Assembly (NCBI GenBank): GCA_016708875.1
Contig: JADJFA010000027.1
Coordinates: forward strand, 1-64,000
Reading direction: 5' to 3'
DNA: 64,000 nt
Source of the DNA: Lewinellaceae bacterium
GTDB lineage: Bacteria > Bacteroidota > Bacteroidia > Chitinophagales > Saprospiraceae
Positions 50,466-58,507 of the stretch are shown here, piece by piece. The stretch's first letter is position 1; every line of letters begins with the position of its first letter. The notes beneath the pieces are model-generated. The model had not been told where the DNA came from. It searched no databases and was given only the letters and a program-made list of their open reading frames with translations. The translations under genes were made by a program, and so were the position numbers.

Positions 50466-51663
50466 TTACCCTGCAAAAGATATTTTACCCATCCCAACCA
50501 ATGGAATGCCCCCCAGCCTTGTCCCTTCGGCGGCGGTACCCGCCACCGTTTCATTGGCCAACACCGCAACAGGACCGCTTCCTTGGCATCTCCATCAATG
50601 CCAATTTTTTTCATGGGAGCGATGTGTATCGCGGGCAGTGTTTCCTGCAACCACTTCACCATCAATGGATTGTGGGCGCCTCCTCCGCTCAGAAACAAGT
50701 GCGGACGGCCTTGGCCAGAGGGTAGAACAAGCTGAATAGCGTCAGCAATTGTATCGGCAGAGAGCCGTGTAAGGGTTGCCATTACATCATAGGGATTGGG
50801 CGTGCCTTTGGGCAGTTGCGCGATGGCTTCCTTGACCCAGCTTAGTGAAAACAGTTCCGGGCCGGTGGTTTTGGGGAACGGCTTTTTGGAAAAACGGGCG
50901 GCTTGAGTATTTCCAGCAATCGGCCATCTACATGACCCGCAGCGGCCAGTAGGGCATTTTCATCATAAGCGACCCCAAAAAGCTCGCGGGCAAAAGCATC
51001 CAGCAACGTATTGCCTGGCCCGGTATCGGTGGCGAAGGCTTCCGCAGGGTCGCCACTCGCCGGTAAATAAGTAAAATTGGCGATCCCGCCAATATTGAGC
51101 AAAAACCGGTTCTGACCCGGCTTGGAAAACAAATAATAATCCCCGTACAACGCCAGTGGCGCCCCTTCGCCTCCAGCGGCCAGGTGTTTTTGCCGGAAAT
51201 CCGATATCGTCGTGATGCCCGTTCTGCGCGCTAGGTGATCCCCATCGCCCAGTTGCAGCGTTGCGTTGGGATAATCCGGCAAGCCATGCAGTACCCGCGG
51301 GGCGTGGAATACGGTTTGACCATGGGAAGCGATCAGGTCGACTTGTGCAGGAGTGATGCCCCATTTCTCCAGACACTGGTTGATGATGCTGGCGTGCCGT
51401 TCTGCTATCAGTACATTCAACAAGGTAAGGTGTTGAAAATCAACCTGACTTTTGGCAAAAACACGGCGGATTTCTGCTTTAAAAGCCTCATCATAGGGTG
51501 CCGTTTCAAAATGAAGCACCGAAACACGGGTTTTTAGACCTGCCCCCTGGAAGGAGCAAAACGCCACATCGAGTCCATCCAGCGAAGTGCCCGACATGAG
51601 GCCAATGATGAAACGTTCCTTTTTTTTAGAAACGCGGGAGAGTTGTTGAATATGGGCTTTCAT
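50466..51663 (-). CDS. anmK: Anhydro-N-acetylmuramic acid kinase, frame-broken
   Basis: About 399 codons. AnmK opens and phosphorylates anhydro-MurNAc in peptidoglycan recycling. The N-terminus FIIGLMSGTSLDGLDVAFCSF is the ATPase phosphate-1 motif of the family, followed by LIASHGQTVFHAP (the substrate-binding HGQT), ATLQLGDGDHLARRTGI, FLLNIGGIANFTYLP and FATDTGPGNTLLDAF. After a break near 50880 come LFLSGGGAHNPLMVKWLQETLP and IGIDGDAKEAVLFAVLANETV. A last break near 50540 leads to MGKISFAG at 50466. The start at 51663 (MKAHIQQ) is preferred; the in-frame 51720 lies in a heptamer array. Confidence 0.9.
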
Positions 51664-51720
51664 AAGTTGGTGGACGGCAGACGGTAGACAGCCTACGGAG
51701 GACGGCGTAGTGTCTACCAT
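51664..51720 (-). repeat. Degenerate GTNNNNC heptamer array upstream of anmK
   Basis: On the minus strand, the 56 bases before the anmK start parse as sevens: gtagaca, ctacgcc, gtcctcc, gtaggct, gtctacc, gtctgcc, gtccacc. The word GTCTGCC is the complement of the GACGGCA unit with one shifted base (GGCAGAC), so it belongs to the same word family as the array at 33361. Confidence 0.65.
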
Positions 51721-51743
51721 TAACGTTTATTCGTGTGTTCTGT

Positions 51744-51884
51744 TTATTGGGCGTAGACCTGACATTCGATATAGAATAGAATCAGGCACTTTTGCACAGC
51801 TGCCTCTTTTGTCATTGGCAGGAGTTGCTCCTGCTCCTGGGCGTTTAATGTTTTGATTAACTCGATTAGTTGGGTTTGCTCCAT
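51744..51884 (-). CDS. Small unrecognised ORF, possible gene remnant
   Basis: A 46-residue frame starts ATG at 51884 and ends TAA at 51744. It reads MEQTQLIELIKTLNAQEQEQ at the N-terminus, an amphipathic acidic helix, and ends LFYIECQVYAQ. The opening resembles helical N-terminal segments of larger Bacteroidota proteins, so it may be the remnant of a longer gene. No domain is recognised. It lies between anmK and the 84-bp repeat array, on the anmK strand. Support is only the open frame and composition. Confidence 0.3.
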   Translation of the reverse strand: MEQTQLIELIKTLNAQEQEQLLPMTKEAAVQKCLILFYIECQVYAQ

Positions 51885-51901
51885 AGTTCAAGCATTAAAT
51901 C

Positions 51902-52258
51902 CAACGGGAAAAGTATAAAATCTTCCGAATCGAATATACCATTGAATCGATCGGATATATAATCGACTCGAAAAAGTATCCGGGCGAGCAAAAAAAGTAT
52001 CCGGAAGATTCAATCCAATATATAAATGAATCGATCGGATATATAATCGACTCGAAAAAGTATCCGGGCGAGCAGAAAAAGTATCCGGAAGACTCTATCC
52101 AATATACAAATGAATCGATCGGATATATAATTGACTCGAAAAAGTATCCGGGCGAGAAAGAAAAGTATCCGGAAGACTCCATCCAATATACAAATGAATC
52201 GATCGGATATATAATTGACTTGAAAAGTATCCGGGCGAGCAGAAAAAGTATCCGGAAG
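51902..52258. repeat. 84-bp tandem repeat (4 x 21 bp), about four copies
   Basis: GAATCGATCGGATATATAAT recurs at 51944, 52028, 52112 and 52196, exactly 84 bp apart. Within each unit there are four 21-bp sub-units that begin with GA. On the plus strand it is open without a start codon from 51899 and translates as heptapeptides with Tyr always fifth (ESIGYII, DSKKYPG, EQKKYPE, DSIQYIN), continued to the left by QREKYKI and FRIEYTI. On the minus strand it is also open (52320-51895). The last copy has lost one A at about 52221. No signal peptide, start or known domain supports either strand. Confidence 0.9.
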
Positions 52259-52296
52259 ACTCCCACAAATGGGGGGAGGGGGTATACCGTTTTTCC

Positions 52297-52304
52297 TACC
52301 TTTG
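52297..52304 (+). promoter_or_regulatory. -7 box of the isoaspartyl peptidase gene
   Basis: TACCTTTG (TAnnTTTG) lies 24 bases before the start at 52329 and just after the end of the 84-bp array. Confidence 0.6.
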
Positions 52305-52328
52305 GGCAAAAATCACCCACTCTCTCTT

Positions 52329-53372
52329 ATGAAGCCCTTCCTCTTATCGACCGTCCTGCTAGCATTATTCCTGCATTCCTGTCAAAAGCCATCTCCCTCC
52401 ACGAACCAAACAACTGCATTGGAAAAAAGACTCCCCTACTCTATCGCCATCCACGGCGGCGCTGGCACCCTTTCCAAAACGACTATGACACCTGAAAAGG
52501 AAGCGGCCTACCTCAATGCCCTGGATTCGGCCCTGATCATCGGCGAAACCATATTAAAAGCGGGTGGCTCTTCCCTGGATGCGGTGGAAAAAACGATTAG
52601 CTATCTCGAAGATTGCCCCTTGTTCAATGCAGGGCGGGGAGCCGTATTTACCCACGAAGGCAAAAACGAACTCGATGCCAGCATCATGGATGGCGCCACC
52701 CAAAAAGCTGGTGCTGTTGGTAGTGTCATGACCATCAAACACCCCATTCAATTGGCGAGGGCGGTGATGGAAAAATCTGCACACGTATTCCTCACCGGGC
52801 GCGGCGCGGAGCAATTTGCGGCCGAAAATGGCATTGAAAGTGTTGATCCCAAGTGGTTTTACACCCAAGAGCGCTGGAATACCCTTCAGGAAATGTTGGC
52901 AGAAGAAAAGGCAAAAGGCAAAACGGGCGACCTGGACCCACTGCAAAACCGCGACTACAAGTTTGGAACGGTGGGTTGTGTGGCGCTCGACAACAATGGC
53001 AACCTGGCAGCTGGAACCAGTACGGGTGGGATGACCAATAAACGCTGGAACCGGCTCGGCGACACCCCCGTTATCGGCGCCGGCACCTATGCTTCCAATG
53101 ATGCCTGCGCGGTGTCGTGCACGGGTCATGGCGAGTTCTTTATCCGTTATGCCGTGGCACACGATGTTTGGGCCCGCATGATATACAAAGGGGAATCCGT
53201 GAGCGAATCCGCTGAATTTATCGTGAATAAAAAACTGGTTGAAAAAGGCGGAGAAGGCGGCTTGATTGCCATGGATAAAAACGGAAACATAGCCATGCCA
53301 TTTAATTCAGAAGGCATGTACCGCGGCTATGCCAAACCGGGGGAGAAAAAAATAATGATATACAAGGAATAG
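52329..53372 (+). CDS. Isoaspartyl peptidase/L-asparaginase (Ntn hydrolase) lipoprotein
   Basis: Intact protein of 347 residues. Type 2 asparaginases mature by self-cleavage to expose a catalytic Thr and hydrolyse beta-aspartyl peptides or asparagine. Motifs: IAIHGGAGTLS (about residue 38), DAVEKTISYLEDCPLFNAGRGAVFTHEG, ELDASIMDG, and the cleavage site YKFGTVGCVALDNNGNLAAGTSTGGMTNKRWNRLGDTPVIGAG, where the Thr after FG becomes the nucleophile. The N-terminus is a lipoprotein signal (LLALFLHSC), so the enzyme is envelope-located. The in-frame 52269 start is rejected because it precedes the -7 box. Its TAG is the start of an octamer array. Confidence 0.92.
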   Translation: MKPFLLSTVLLALFLHSCQKPSPSTNQTTALEKRLPYSIAIHGGAGTLSKTTMTPEKEAAYLNALDSALIIGETILKAGGSSLDAVEKTISYLEDCPLFNAGRGAVFTHEGKNELDASIMDGATQKAGAVGSVMTIKHPIQLARAVMEKSAHVFLTGRGAEQFAAENGIESVDPKWFYTQERWNTLQEMLAEEKAKGKTGDLDPLQNRDYKFGTVGCVALDNNGNLAAGTSTGGMTNKRWNRLGDTPVIGAGTYASNDACAVSCTGHGEFFIRYAVAHDVWARMIYKGESVSESAEFIVNKKLVEKGGEGGLIAMDKNGNIAMPFNSEGMYRGYAKPGEKKIMIYKE

Positions 53373-53640
53373 AGTGTTTGGGTGCTTGAGTGTTTGGGTG
53401 TTTGAGTTGCATGACGGCTCGAATGCTTTTGGGAATTGAGCTTCGGTAATTGGTGTTTGGTTTGAGTGTTTGGGTGTTTGGGTGTTTGAGTTCACATCCA
53501 CTCTGATACTCCTGGCCTTGGCGATTGTGAGTGGATGCGTACTCAAACACTCAAACACTCAAGGCACTTTTCAAGTGAGTGGATGTGAACTCAAACACTC
53601 AGGCACTCAAACACTCAAACACCCAGGTACTCAGGCACTC
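53372..53640. repeat. Octamer arrays converging from two stop codons
   Basis: Plus-strand units gagtgttt/gggtgctt/gagtgttt/gggtgttt (53372-53403) begin in the asparaginase TAG itself; three more units lie at 53464-53487. Inverted units actcaaac/actcaggc/acccaggt lie at 53541-53564 and 53589-53636 and end at the TAG of the convergent lipoprotein gene (53640-53642, minus strand). The 267-base gap is thus largely built of one octamer family in two orientations and can fold into long hairpins. Confidence 0.92.
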
Positions 53641-54143
53641 TATTGTTGTGAAAAGACCAGTAAGAGTGTTGCTTGTGTTGGATTTACGACGCGGTCGACC
53701 CGAATAAAGACGCCGGGTTGTACTTCCCGGTCTTCACCAAGGCGCATCTCTGCGCGGCGTTGTTCGATGATGTCAGCCCAGGCTTTGAGGGGGGCTTGTT
53801 TTTCGGAAAAGGAACTGAGAAACACCAGTTGGCGGGTCGCTTCTTTGAGCCAAAAGGAATCGGGACGGGTAGCGTAATCACCTTCCACATTGAACCGAAA
53901 TTCCTGCCGTGTCTGGTCGCAGACTTCCTGGCTGATCTCCAGCAAAATACCCCGATCGAGTAGCAGGCTTTCGAGGGATTGTTCTCCTTGCACCTCAAAA
54001 TTGTATTCCGTCACGTGTGGCAAGCCTTTTTCAAAAACAGGAGTAGGTTTGAACTTGCAGGATTTTTTGCTTTGGCAAGCCGCCAATACACCCAACACCA
54101 GTAGCATTATCCCAAGCCTGTTGATCATGACCATTTTATTCAT
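53640..54143 (-). CDS. Unrecognised lipoprotein
   Basis: Intact protein of 167 residues. The N-terminus (MNKMVMINRLGIMLLVLGVLAAC) is a lipoprotein signal with lipid Cys about residue 23. The mature part is acidic and mixed alpha/beta (VTEYNFEVQGEQSLESLLLDRGILLEISQEVCDQTRQEFRFNVEGDY ... PDSFWLKEATRQLVFLSSF ... REVQPGVFIRVDRVVNPTQATLLLVF). No family was recognised. An alternative start one or two Met downstream does not change the signal. It stands alone between convergent and divergent neighbours; its stop overlaps the octamer array. Confidence 0.75.
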   Translation of the reverse strand: MNKMVMINRLGIMLLVLGVLAACQSKKSCKFKPTPVFEKGLPHVTEYNFEVQGEQSLESLLLDRGILLEISQEVCDQTRQEFRFNVEGDYATRPDSFWLKEATRQLVFLSSFSEKQAPLKAWADIIEQRRAEMRLGEDREVQPGVFIRVDRVVNPTQATLLLVFSQQ

Positions 54144-54181
54144 TATAACCCATATGGTTTAACTGTATCTATCCAGCAATT

Positions 54182-54213
54182 AGCCCCAGCGGGGCGGAAA
54201 CATTTGTAGCATT
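54182..54213. repeat. Single REP-like copy
   Basis: AGCCCCAGCGGGGCGGAAACATTTGTAGCA matches the units of the cluster at 12533 (hairpin core GCCCCagCGGGGC and the ACATTTGTAGCA tail). It lies in the divergent gap between the lipoprotein and the phosphoesterase. Confidence 0.85.
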
Positions 54214-54278
54214 CGAATGCCAAAAGTAGAAATTCACCACCACAACCAAATATCTTTCGCGTTCGTACAAAAATCGTT

Positions 54279-54782
54279 ATGACCAGAATAGGGCTTCTTT
54301 CCGACACACATTCTTTCCTGGATGCGCGGGTTTTCGAGCACTTCGCCGAGTGTGATGAAATTTGGCATGCCGGTGATTTCGGGACCGTGGAGTTGCTGGA
54401 TCAATTGAGGGCATTCAAGCCTTTACGCGGCGTTTATGGGAATATTGACAACGCTAAAATCAGGGCTGAAGTACCCCTCGATCTTCGATTTGAATGCGAT
54501 GGTGTCCCGGTATTTATGACCCATATAGGCGGCTATCCCGGCCGTTATGAACCGCGTGTCGGCAAGATCCTACAAGAAAATCCACCTTTAAACGGTATTT
54601 TTATCAGTGGCCATTCGCATATCCTGAAAGTAATGCCCGATAAAAAAGGGCATTTCCTACATGTCAACCCAGGAGCTTGTGGCAACGAGGGCTGGCATAA
54701 GGTGAAAACACTCATTCGTTTTACCTTGAACGAAGGCGCTATTCAGGACTTTCAGATTATAGAACTGGGGAATAAACGATGA
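54279..54782 (+). CDS. YfcE/MJ0936-type metallophosphoesterase
   Basis: Intact protein of 167 residues, cytoplasmic. All metal-binding motifs are visible: GLLSDTHSF (Asp 8, His 10), WHAGDFG (Asp about 32), VYGNIDNA (Asn about 53), MTHIGGYPG (His about 78) and ISGHSHILKV (His-x-His about 111-113). These are the small YfcE-like phosphodiesterases that use two metal ions; the natural substrate is usually not known. Length is typical (160-180). Its TGA stop is part of a heptamer array. Confidence 0.92.
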   Translation: MTRIGLLSDTHSFLDARVFEHFAECDEIWHAGDFGTVELLDQLRAFKPLRGVYGNIDNAKIRAEVPLDLRFECDGVPVFMTHIGGYPGRYEPRVGKILQENPPLNGIFISGHSHILKVMPDKKGHFLHVNPGACGNEGWHKVKTLIRFTLNEGAIQDFQIIELGNKR

Positions 54783-54865
54783 ATGATGAATGATGAATGA
54801 TGAGATTCCACTCCATTGATAGATTACACCACATTCATCCGCTCATCATTCATCATTCATCGCCC
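54779..54865. repeat. GATGAAT heptamer hairpin at a stop codon
   Basis: GATGAATGATGAATGATGA... (54779-54802) begins within the last codons and TGA stop of the phosphoesterase gene. The inverse, CTCATCATTCATCATTCATCG, lies at 54841-54861. The arms of about 21 bp can pair around a 38-base loop. It uses nearly the same word as the array at 30077. Confidence 0.88.
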
Positions 54866-54990
54866 TCTTCATTTGTTTCAGCCCGGACAATTTCTCAGTA
54901 ATATCTTCCACTCAGATGTCTTTTACGTTACTTTTGCAACCTAATAGGTCTAACACCTGTTATATTCAACAGAAAGTGGTAGTGAAAACA

Positions 54991-55072
54991 GAAAAGTTGT
55001 AAAGCTTTGATCTACAGGAGGCCCTCAACATTTCAACCTTTCAACTACTCAACATTCAGTTAATACCTTGAT
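54991..55072. repeat. Dispersed CAACNNNN octamer element, copy 1
   Basis: GAAAAGTTGTAAAGCTTTGATCTACAGGAGGCCCT is followed by octamers caacattt, caaccttt, caactact, caacattc. The whole segment is about three-quarters identical to 63565-63643. It lies in the 330-base gap upstream of trxA, which holds no supportable gene. Confidence 0.75.
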
Positions 55073-55112
55073 TTTCAAACTTGCACTTTATATCACAATT
55101 AATTTTTCTGAA

Positions 55113-55429
55113 ATGGCAAACGAATTCACCGACGCATCCTTCCAAACGGATGTGCTAGGCAGCGAAAAAGTTACAGTAGTCGATTTTGGGATGAATGGTG
55201 TGGCCCCTGCAAAATGATGAACCCTGTATTGGAAGAACTCGCTAAGGAATACGACGGAAAAGCAGTCATCGGCAAACTCAATGTGGACGACAATCCGGAG
55301 GTGCCTATGAACTACAATGTGCGCGGTATCCCAACTTTCCTCTTTTTCAAAAACGGGGAATTGAAAGGTAAAATCGTTGGCGCGACCACCAAACAAGCAC
55401 TCAAAGACACCATTGATAGTATCATGTAG
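55113..55429 (+). CDS. trxA: Thioredoxin, one frame break
   Basis: About 105 codons, cytoplasmic dithiol oxidoreductase. The start MANEFTDASFQTDVL at 55113 leads to VVDFWDEWCGPCKMMNPVLEELAKEY, with the CGPC active site (about residues 33-36), and IPTFLFFKNGELKGKIVGA with the cis-proline. A single break near 55188 is a T5 run read as T4 just before the Trp codon of the active site. Length is normal. A hairpin follows the stop. A separate small gene; no obvious operon partner. Confidence 0.93.
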
Positions 55430-55445
55430 TCGATTGTTTTTTTCT

Positions 55446-55487
55446 AAAAATCCCGCGTTTGGAGCATTTCCAGACACGGGATTTTTA
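55446..55487. terminator. Terminator after trxA
   Basis: AAAAATCCCG (55446-55455) pairs with CGGGATTTTT (55477-55486), with partial inner pairing of TTTGGA/TCCAGA. It has A- and T-runs on both sides, so it can serve trxA and the convergent nnr gene. Confidence 0.75.
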
Positions 55488-55566
55488 TTGGCTCAGGGGG
55501 AGCTCAGCCCGGGGCTATTCAAGGGGTCGCAAACCCGCTTCATCAACGCTATTATTCCATGGAGGC

Positions 55567-57075
55567 TTATAAATGGAGTTTCGTCCAAGCTTTCCCCATA
55601 TTGGCAATCACGTCTCCAGCAACAAGCGCCTCTTGTCCGAGTTCCGCCGCGGCAACATCTCCAGCCAATCCGTGCAAAAAAACCCCCAGCAACCACGCCG
55701 ATTTGCCTGTGTAGCCCTGCGATAATAAACCGGTTAACAGGCCGGTTAAAACGTCGCCTGTACCGCCTGTTGCCATTCCAGGGTTGCCGGTTGAATTGTA
55801 CCAGCATTCCCCGTCCGGGCAGGCGATGGCTGTATAAGCGCCCTTTAAAATAATAAAAATGCCGTGCTTTTGCGCCATCTCCCGCTGTAGTTCATTGCGT
55901 TGAAAAGCACTGGCCGTTTTGCCAAACAGCCGTTCAAACTCCTTGGGATGTGGGGTTATAATGGTGTTTTCCGGTAATTGATCCAGGAGGTCAGGCGTTT
56001 CCGCGATCAAATTCAACGCATCCGCATCCAATACCAGCGGTACCGTCACTTTTTGCAGCAGCGCTTTTAGTGCTTTGGCGGTCTCCATTGCCCGACCGAT
56101 GCCCGGGCCTATTCCAATGCTGGAAAAGCCCGCGACATCGGGTGCTTCCGCCCAAAACTTCGCCCGCCGATCTGCACTGACCATGGCCTCGGGCACCGTT
56201 GATTGCAGGATGATTTGACCACAACGCGGTACATGTACCGTTAGCAATCCAACGCCGGAGCGCAGACAGGCGCGAGTGGCCAATACAGCGGCGCCCATTT
56301 TCCCCCAGCTCCCGGCGATCAGCAGGGCATGGCCATAGGTACCCTTGTGGGAAAACAGGGGTCTGGGTTTCCTCAACGCTACCACATCTGCCATCGTTAT
56401 ATAATGATAGGGCGTATCGGTTTCCTTTTCAAAGCCTGGGTGCAGCCCGATGCCCTGGAAGGTCCAGTTACCGAGATATTCAGCGTTTTCCGGGAAAAAG
56501 AACGCACGCTTGGGCGCCTGAAACGTAAACACGACGCAACTGCCTGGCGTCGGTTCATCACAAAACATCCCCGATGGCACATCAATCGAAACGATTTCCG
56601 GGGCATGGCTGTGGAGGAAAGCCACCAACGCTGCCCATTCTCCTTCCAATGGCCGGGTTAATCCGGTGCCGAACAATGCGTCGATTACCAGGTCGTTTGG
56701 GGTGCTAAAATGTTCAGCGTGCGCCTTTAAGGCATCAAATGACTTGAACGTAATGGGTTGTACCGTGGAAAAAGGTGTCAGAAATCCAAGTTGTGCTTCA
56801 AAATCGTCGGAATGGCGCCCACCAAAATCACAAACAGCTACCTTCGCGGCGTATTGCGCCTGATCGAGCATCCGCGCTACGGCCACACCATCGCCGCCGT
56901 TGTTGCCCGTTCCGGCATACACGACAACTGGCCTGGTAGGATCCGGGTATGTTTTGACCAACCAATCAGTGAAAACCCGCGCTGCGCGGTTCATTAAATC
57001 GATGGAAGCAATGGGCTCCGTTGCAATGGTGTAACGGTCCCAGGCACGCACTTGTGAAGCAGAAAATATTTTCAT
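55567..57075 (-). CDS. nnr: Bifunctional NAD(P)H-hydrate epimerase/dehydratase
   Basis: Intact protein of 502 residues that repairs hydrated NADH and NADPH. The N-terminal YjeF_N epimerase half has YAGTGNNGGDGVAVARML (about residues 52-69), DALFGTGLTRPL and IVSIDVPSGMF. The C-terminal ribokinase-like dehydratase half has HKGTYGHALLIAGSWGKMGAAVLATRACLRSGVGLLTV, GIGPGIGR, DADALNLI, TPHPKEFERLFG and TGGTGDVLTGLLTGLL (catalytic Asp). Length is normal. The start ATG at 57075 shares its bases with the ATG of the divergent CoA-transferase gene; a TTG three codons upstream (57084) is possible but less likely. Confidence 0.94.
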   Translation of the reverse strand: MKIFSASQVRAWDRYTIATEPIASIDLMNRAARVFTDWLVKTYPDPTRPVVVYAGTGNNGGDGVAVARMLDQAQYAAKVAVCDFGGRHSDDFEAQLGFLTPFSTVQPITFKSFDALKAHAEHFSTPNDLVIDALFGTGLTRPLEGEWAALVAFLHSHAPEIVSIDVPSGMFCDEPTPGSCVVFTFQAPKRAFFFPENAEYLGNWTFQGIGLHPGFEKETDTPYHYITMADVVALRKPRPLFSHKGTYGHALLIAGSWGKMGAAVLATRACLRSGVGLLTVHVPRCGQIILQSTVPEAMVSADRRAKFWAEAPDVAGFSSIGIGPGIGRAMETAKALKALLQKVTVPLVLDADALNLIAETPDLLDQLPENTIITPHPKEFERLFGKTASAFQRNELQREMAQKHGIFIILKGAYTAIACPDGECWYNSTGNPGMATGGTGDVLTGLLTGLLSQGYTGKSAWLLGVFLHGLAGDVAAAELGQEALVAGDVIANMGKAWTKLHL

Positions 57076-58152
57076 GGCAATCAATCAACACCAATTTTTC
57101 AGTGGCCTAAAAGTAGTGGAATTTGCCAGCGTTTTAGCTGGTCCCGCCGTAGGAATGTTCTTTGCAGAACTCGGCGCCGAGGTGGTCAAAATAGAGAACA
57201 AAACCACTGGGGGTGATATCACCCGGGGTTGGAAACACCCATCGGAAAATACTGCTTCACCTATTTCAGCGTATTGGTGCAGCGTCAATTGGGGAAAAGA
57301 GCATTTACTGCTCAACCTGCAGGACACCACCGACCGCGATCAAGCGATTCAGCTCGCAGTTGCTGCCGACGTCGTCATTTCCAATTTCAAACCTTCCTCT
57401 GCCATTCGAATGGGCGTGGATGCGGCATCCTTGCACGCCGTGAATCCGTCCTTGATTTTCGCTCAAATTCATTCTTTCGCTGATCCGGAAGATGAAAGCC
57501 CGGCATTTGATGCGGTGCTGCAAGCGAAGCCGGATATGAACGGGGAGCCCGATCGTCCGCCGGTGAAGATGCCTGTGGCAATGATCGACTTGCTGGCAGC
57601 ACACCAGTTGAAAGAGGGGATTTTGGTCGCTTTGCTGCATCGGGAGCGGACTGGAGAAGGCAGCGTGATATCCACTTCCTTGATGGAATCGGCATTGGCA
57701 TCACTCGCCAACCAGGCCAGCAACTTTCTGATGAACGGACATATACCGCAACGGATGGGCACCCAGCATCCGAACATCGCGCCTTACGGGGATGTTTATA
57801 GCAGTTCAGACGAGTTGCCTGTGTTGCTGGCGGTGGGGACAGAGCGGCAGTTTCAGCAGCTTTGTAGCGGTCTCGATTTGTTACCACTGCTCCAGAAAAC
57901 GGAATTCCAAACCAATACCGCACGTGTGGCACATCGGGAGGCATTAAATATTGTTATCGCAAATGCTGTGCCAAACGACCGCTAGAAGACTTGATGGACA
58001 CGTTTAAAAAGCACGGTGTGCCGGCTGCCCGTATCCGGGATATGAAATCGGTGTTCGATATGCCCATTGCGCAGGAAATGGTACTGGAAGAAACCACTCC
58101 AGACAATATCCAGACCAAACGGGTGAGAACGGTTGCGTTTAGCGTTCAATGA
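57074..58152 (+). CDS. CaiB/BaiF (family III) CoA-transferase, one frame break
   Basis: About 359 codons, cytoplasmic. Motifs: LKVVEFASVLAGPAVGMFFAELGAEVVKIENKTTGGDITRG (N-terminal Rossmann-like start), WCSVNWGKEHLLLNL, ADVVISNFKPSSAIRMGVD, PSLIFAQIHSF, and AVMIDLLAAHQLKEGILVALLHRERTGEGS. The catalytic Asp of this family (in DxP.FD.V..A) corresponds to ESPAFDAVLQA at about residue 140. A break near 57985 joins to LEDLMDTFKKHGVPAARIRDMKSVFDMP. It transfers CoA between acids of unknown identity. Its start codon overlaps the divergent nnr start, leaving no intergenic DNA. Confidence 0.85.
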
Positions 58153-58213
58153 AGCAAGGCTTGCTAGACTACCAGGTGATGATTTAAGGGTAATGGCTAC
58201 CACGAAGTGGTAG

Positions 58214-58368
58214 AATTTGAATAGCCCCCGATGCAATCGGGGGGATGAACGGGGATCGAATCAACTCTGAATAATTTGAATATCAAGTAGTTGCACATTA
58301 TTCAACCTTTTCAGGGTTGCTACAACTGCTCACCTTTCCCCCCGATTGTATCGGGGGCTATTCGAATT
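58214..58368. repeat. Inverted pair of GCCCCCGAT hairpins
   Basis: AATTTGAATAGCCCCCGATGCAATCGGGGG (58214-58243) and its near-complement at 58338-58368 form an inverted pair of 30-31 bp. Each arm is itself a hairpin (CCCCCGAT/ATCGGGGG). The element fills much of the 355-base gap between the CoA-transferase and the SH3 gene; no other feature is supportable there. Confidence 0.82.
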
Positions 58369-58507
58369 TGACCCTTGCAGGGTATTGAGTCGATCACATT
58401 GCCCTCTTCGACTAGTATAAGGGGTATCACTAATCAACGGTATGACCTACAAATCATTCAAATCACATTAATCACAGTATAAAACCAGTTAATAAACCAA
58501 GTTGACA

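Noticed and set aside
51895..52320. 141-residue minus-strand ORF of FESIIYP/IESSGYF heptads
   Set aside because: The frame is a by-product of the 84-bp (multiple of three) repeat; the plus strand is equally open and no start, signal or family supports either.
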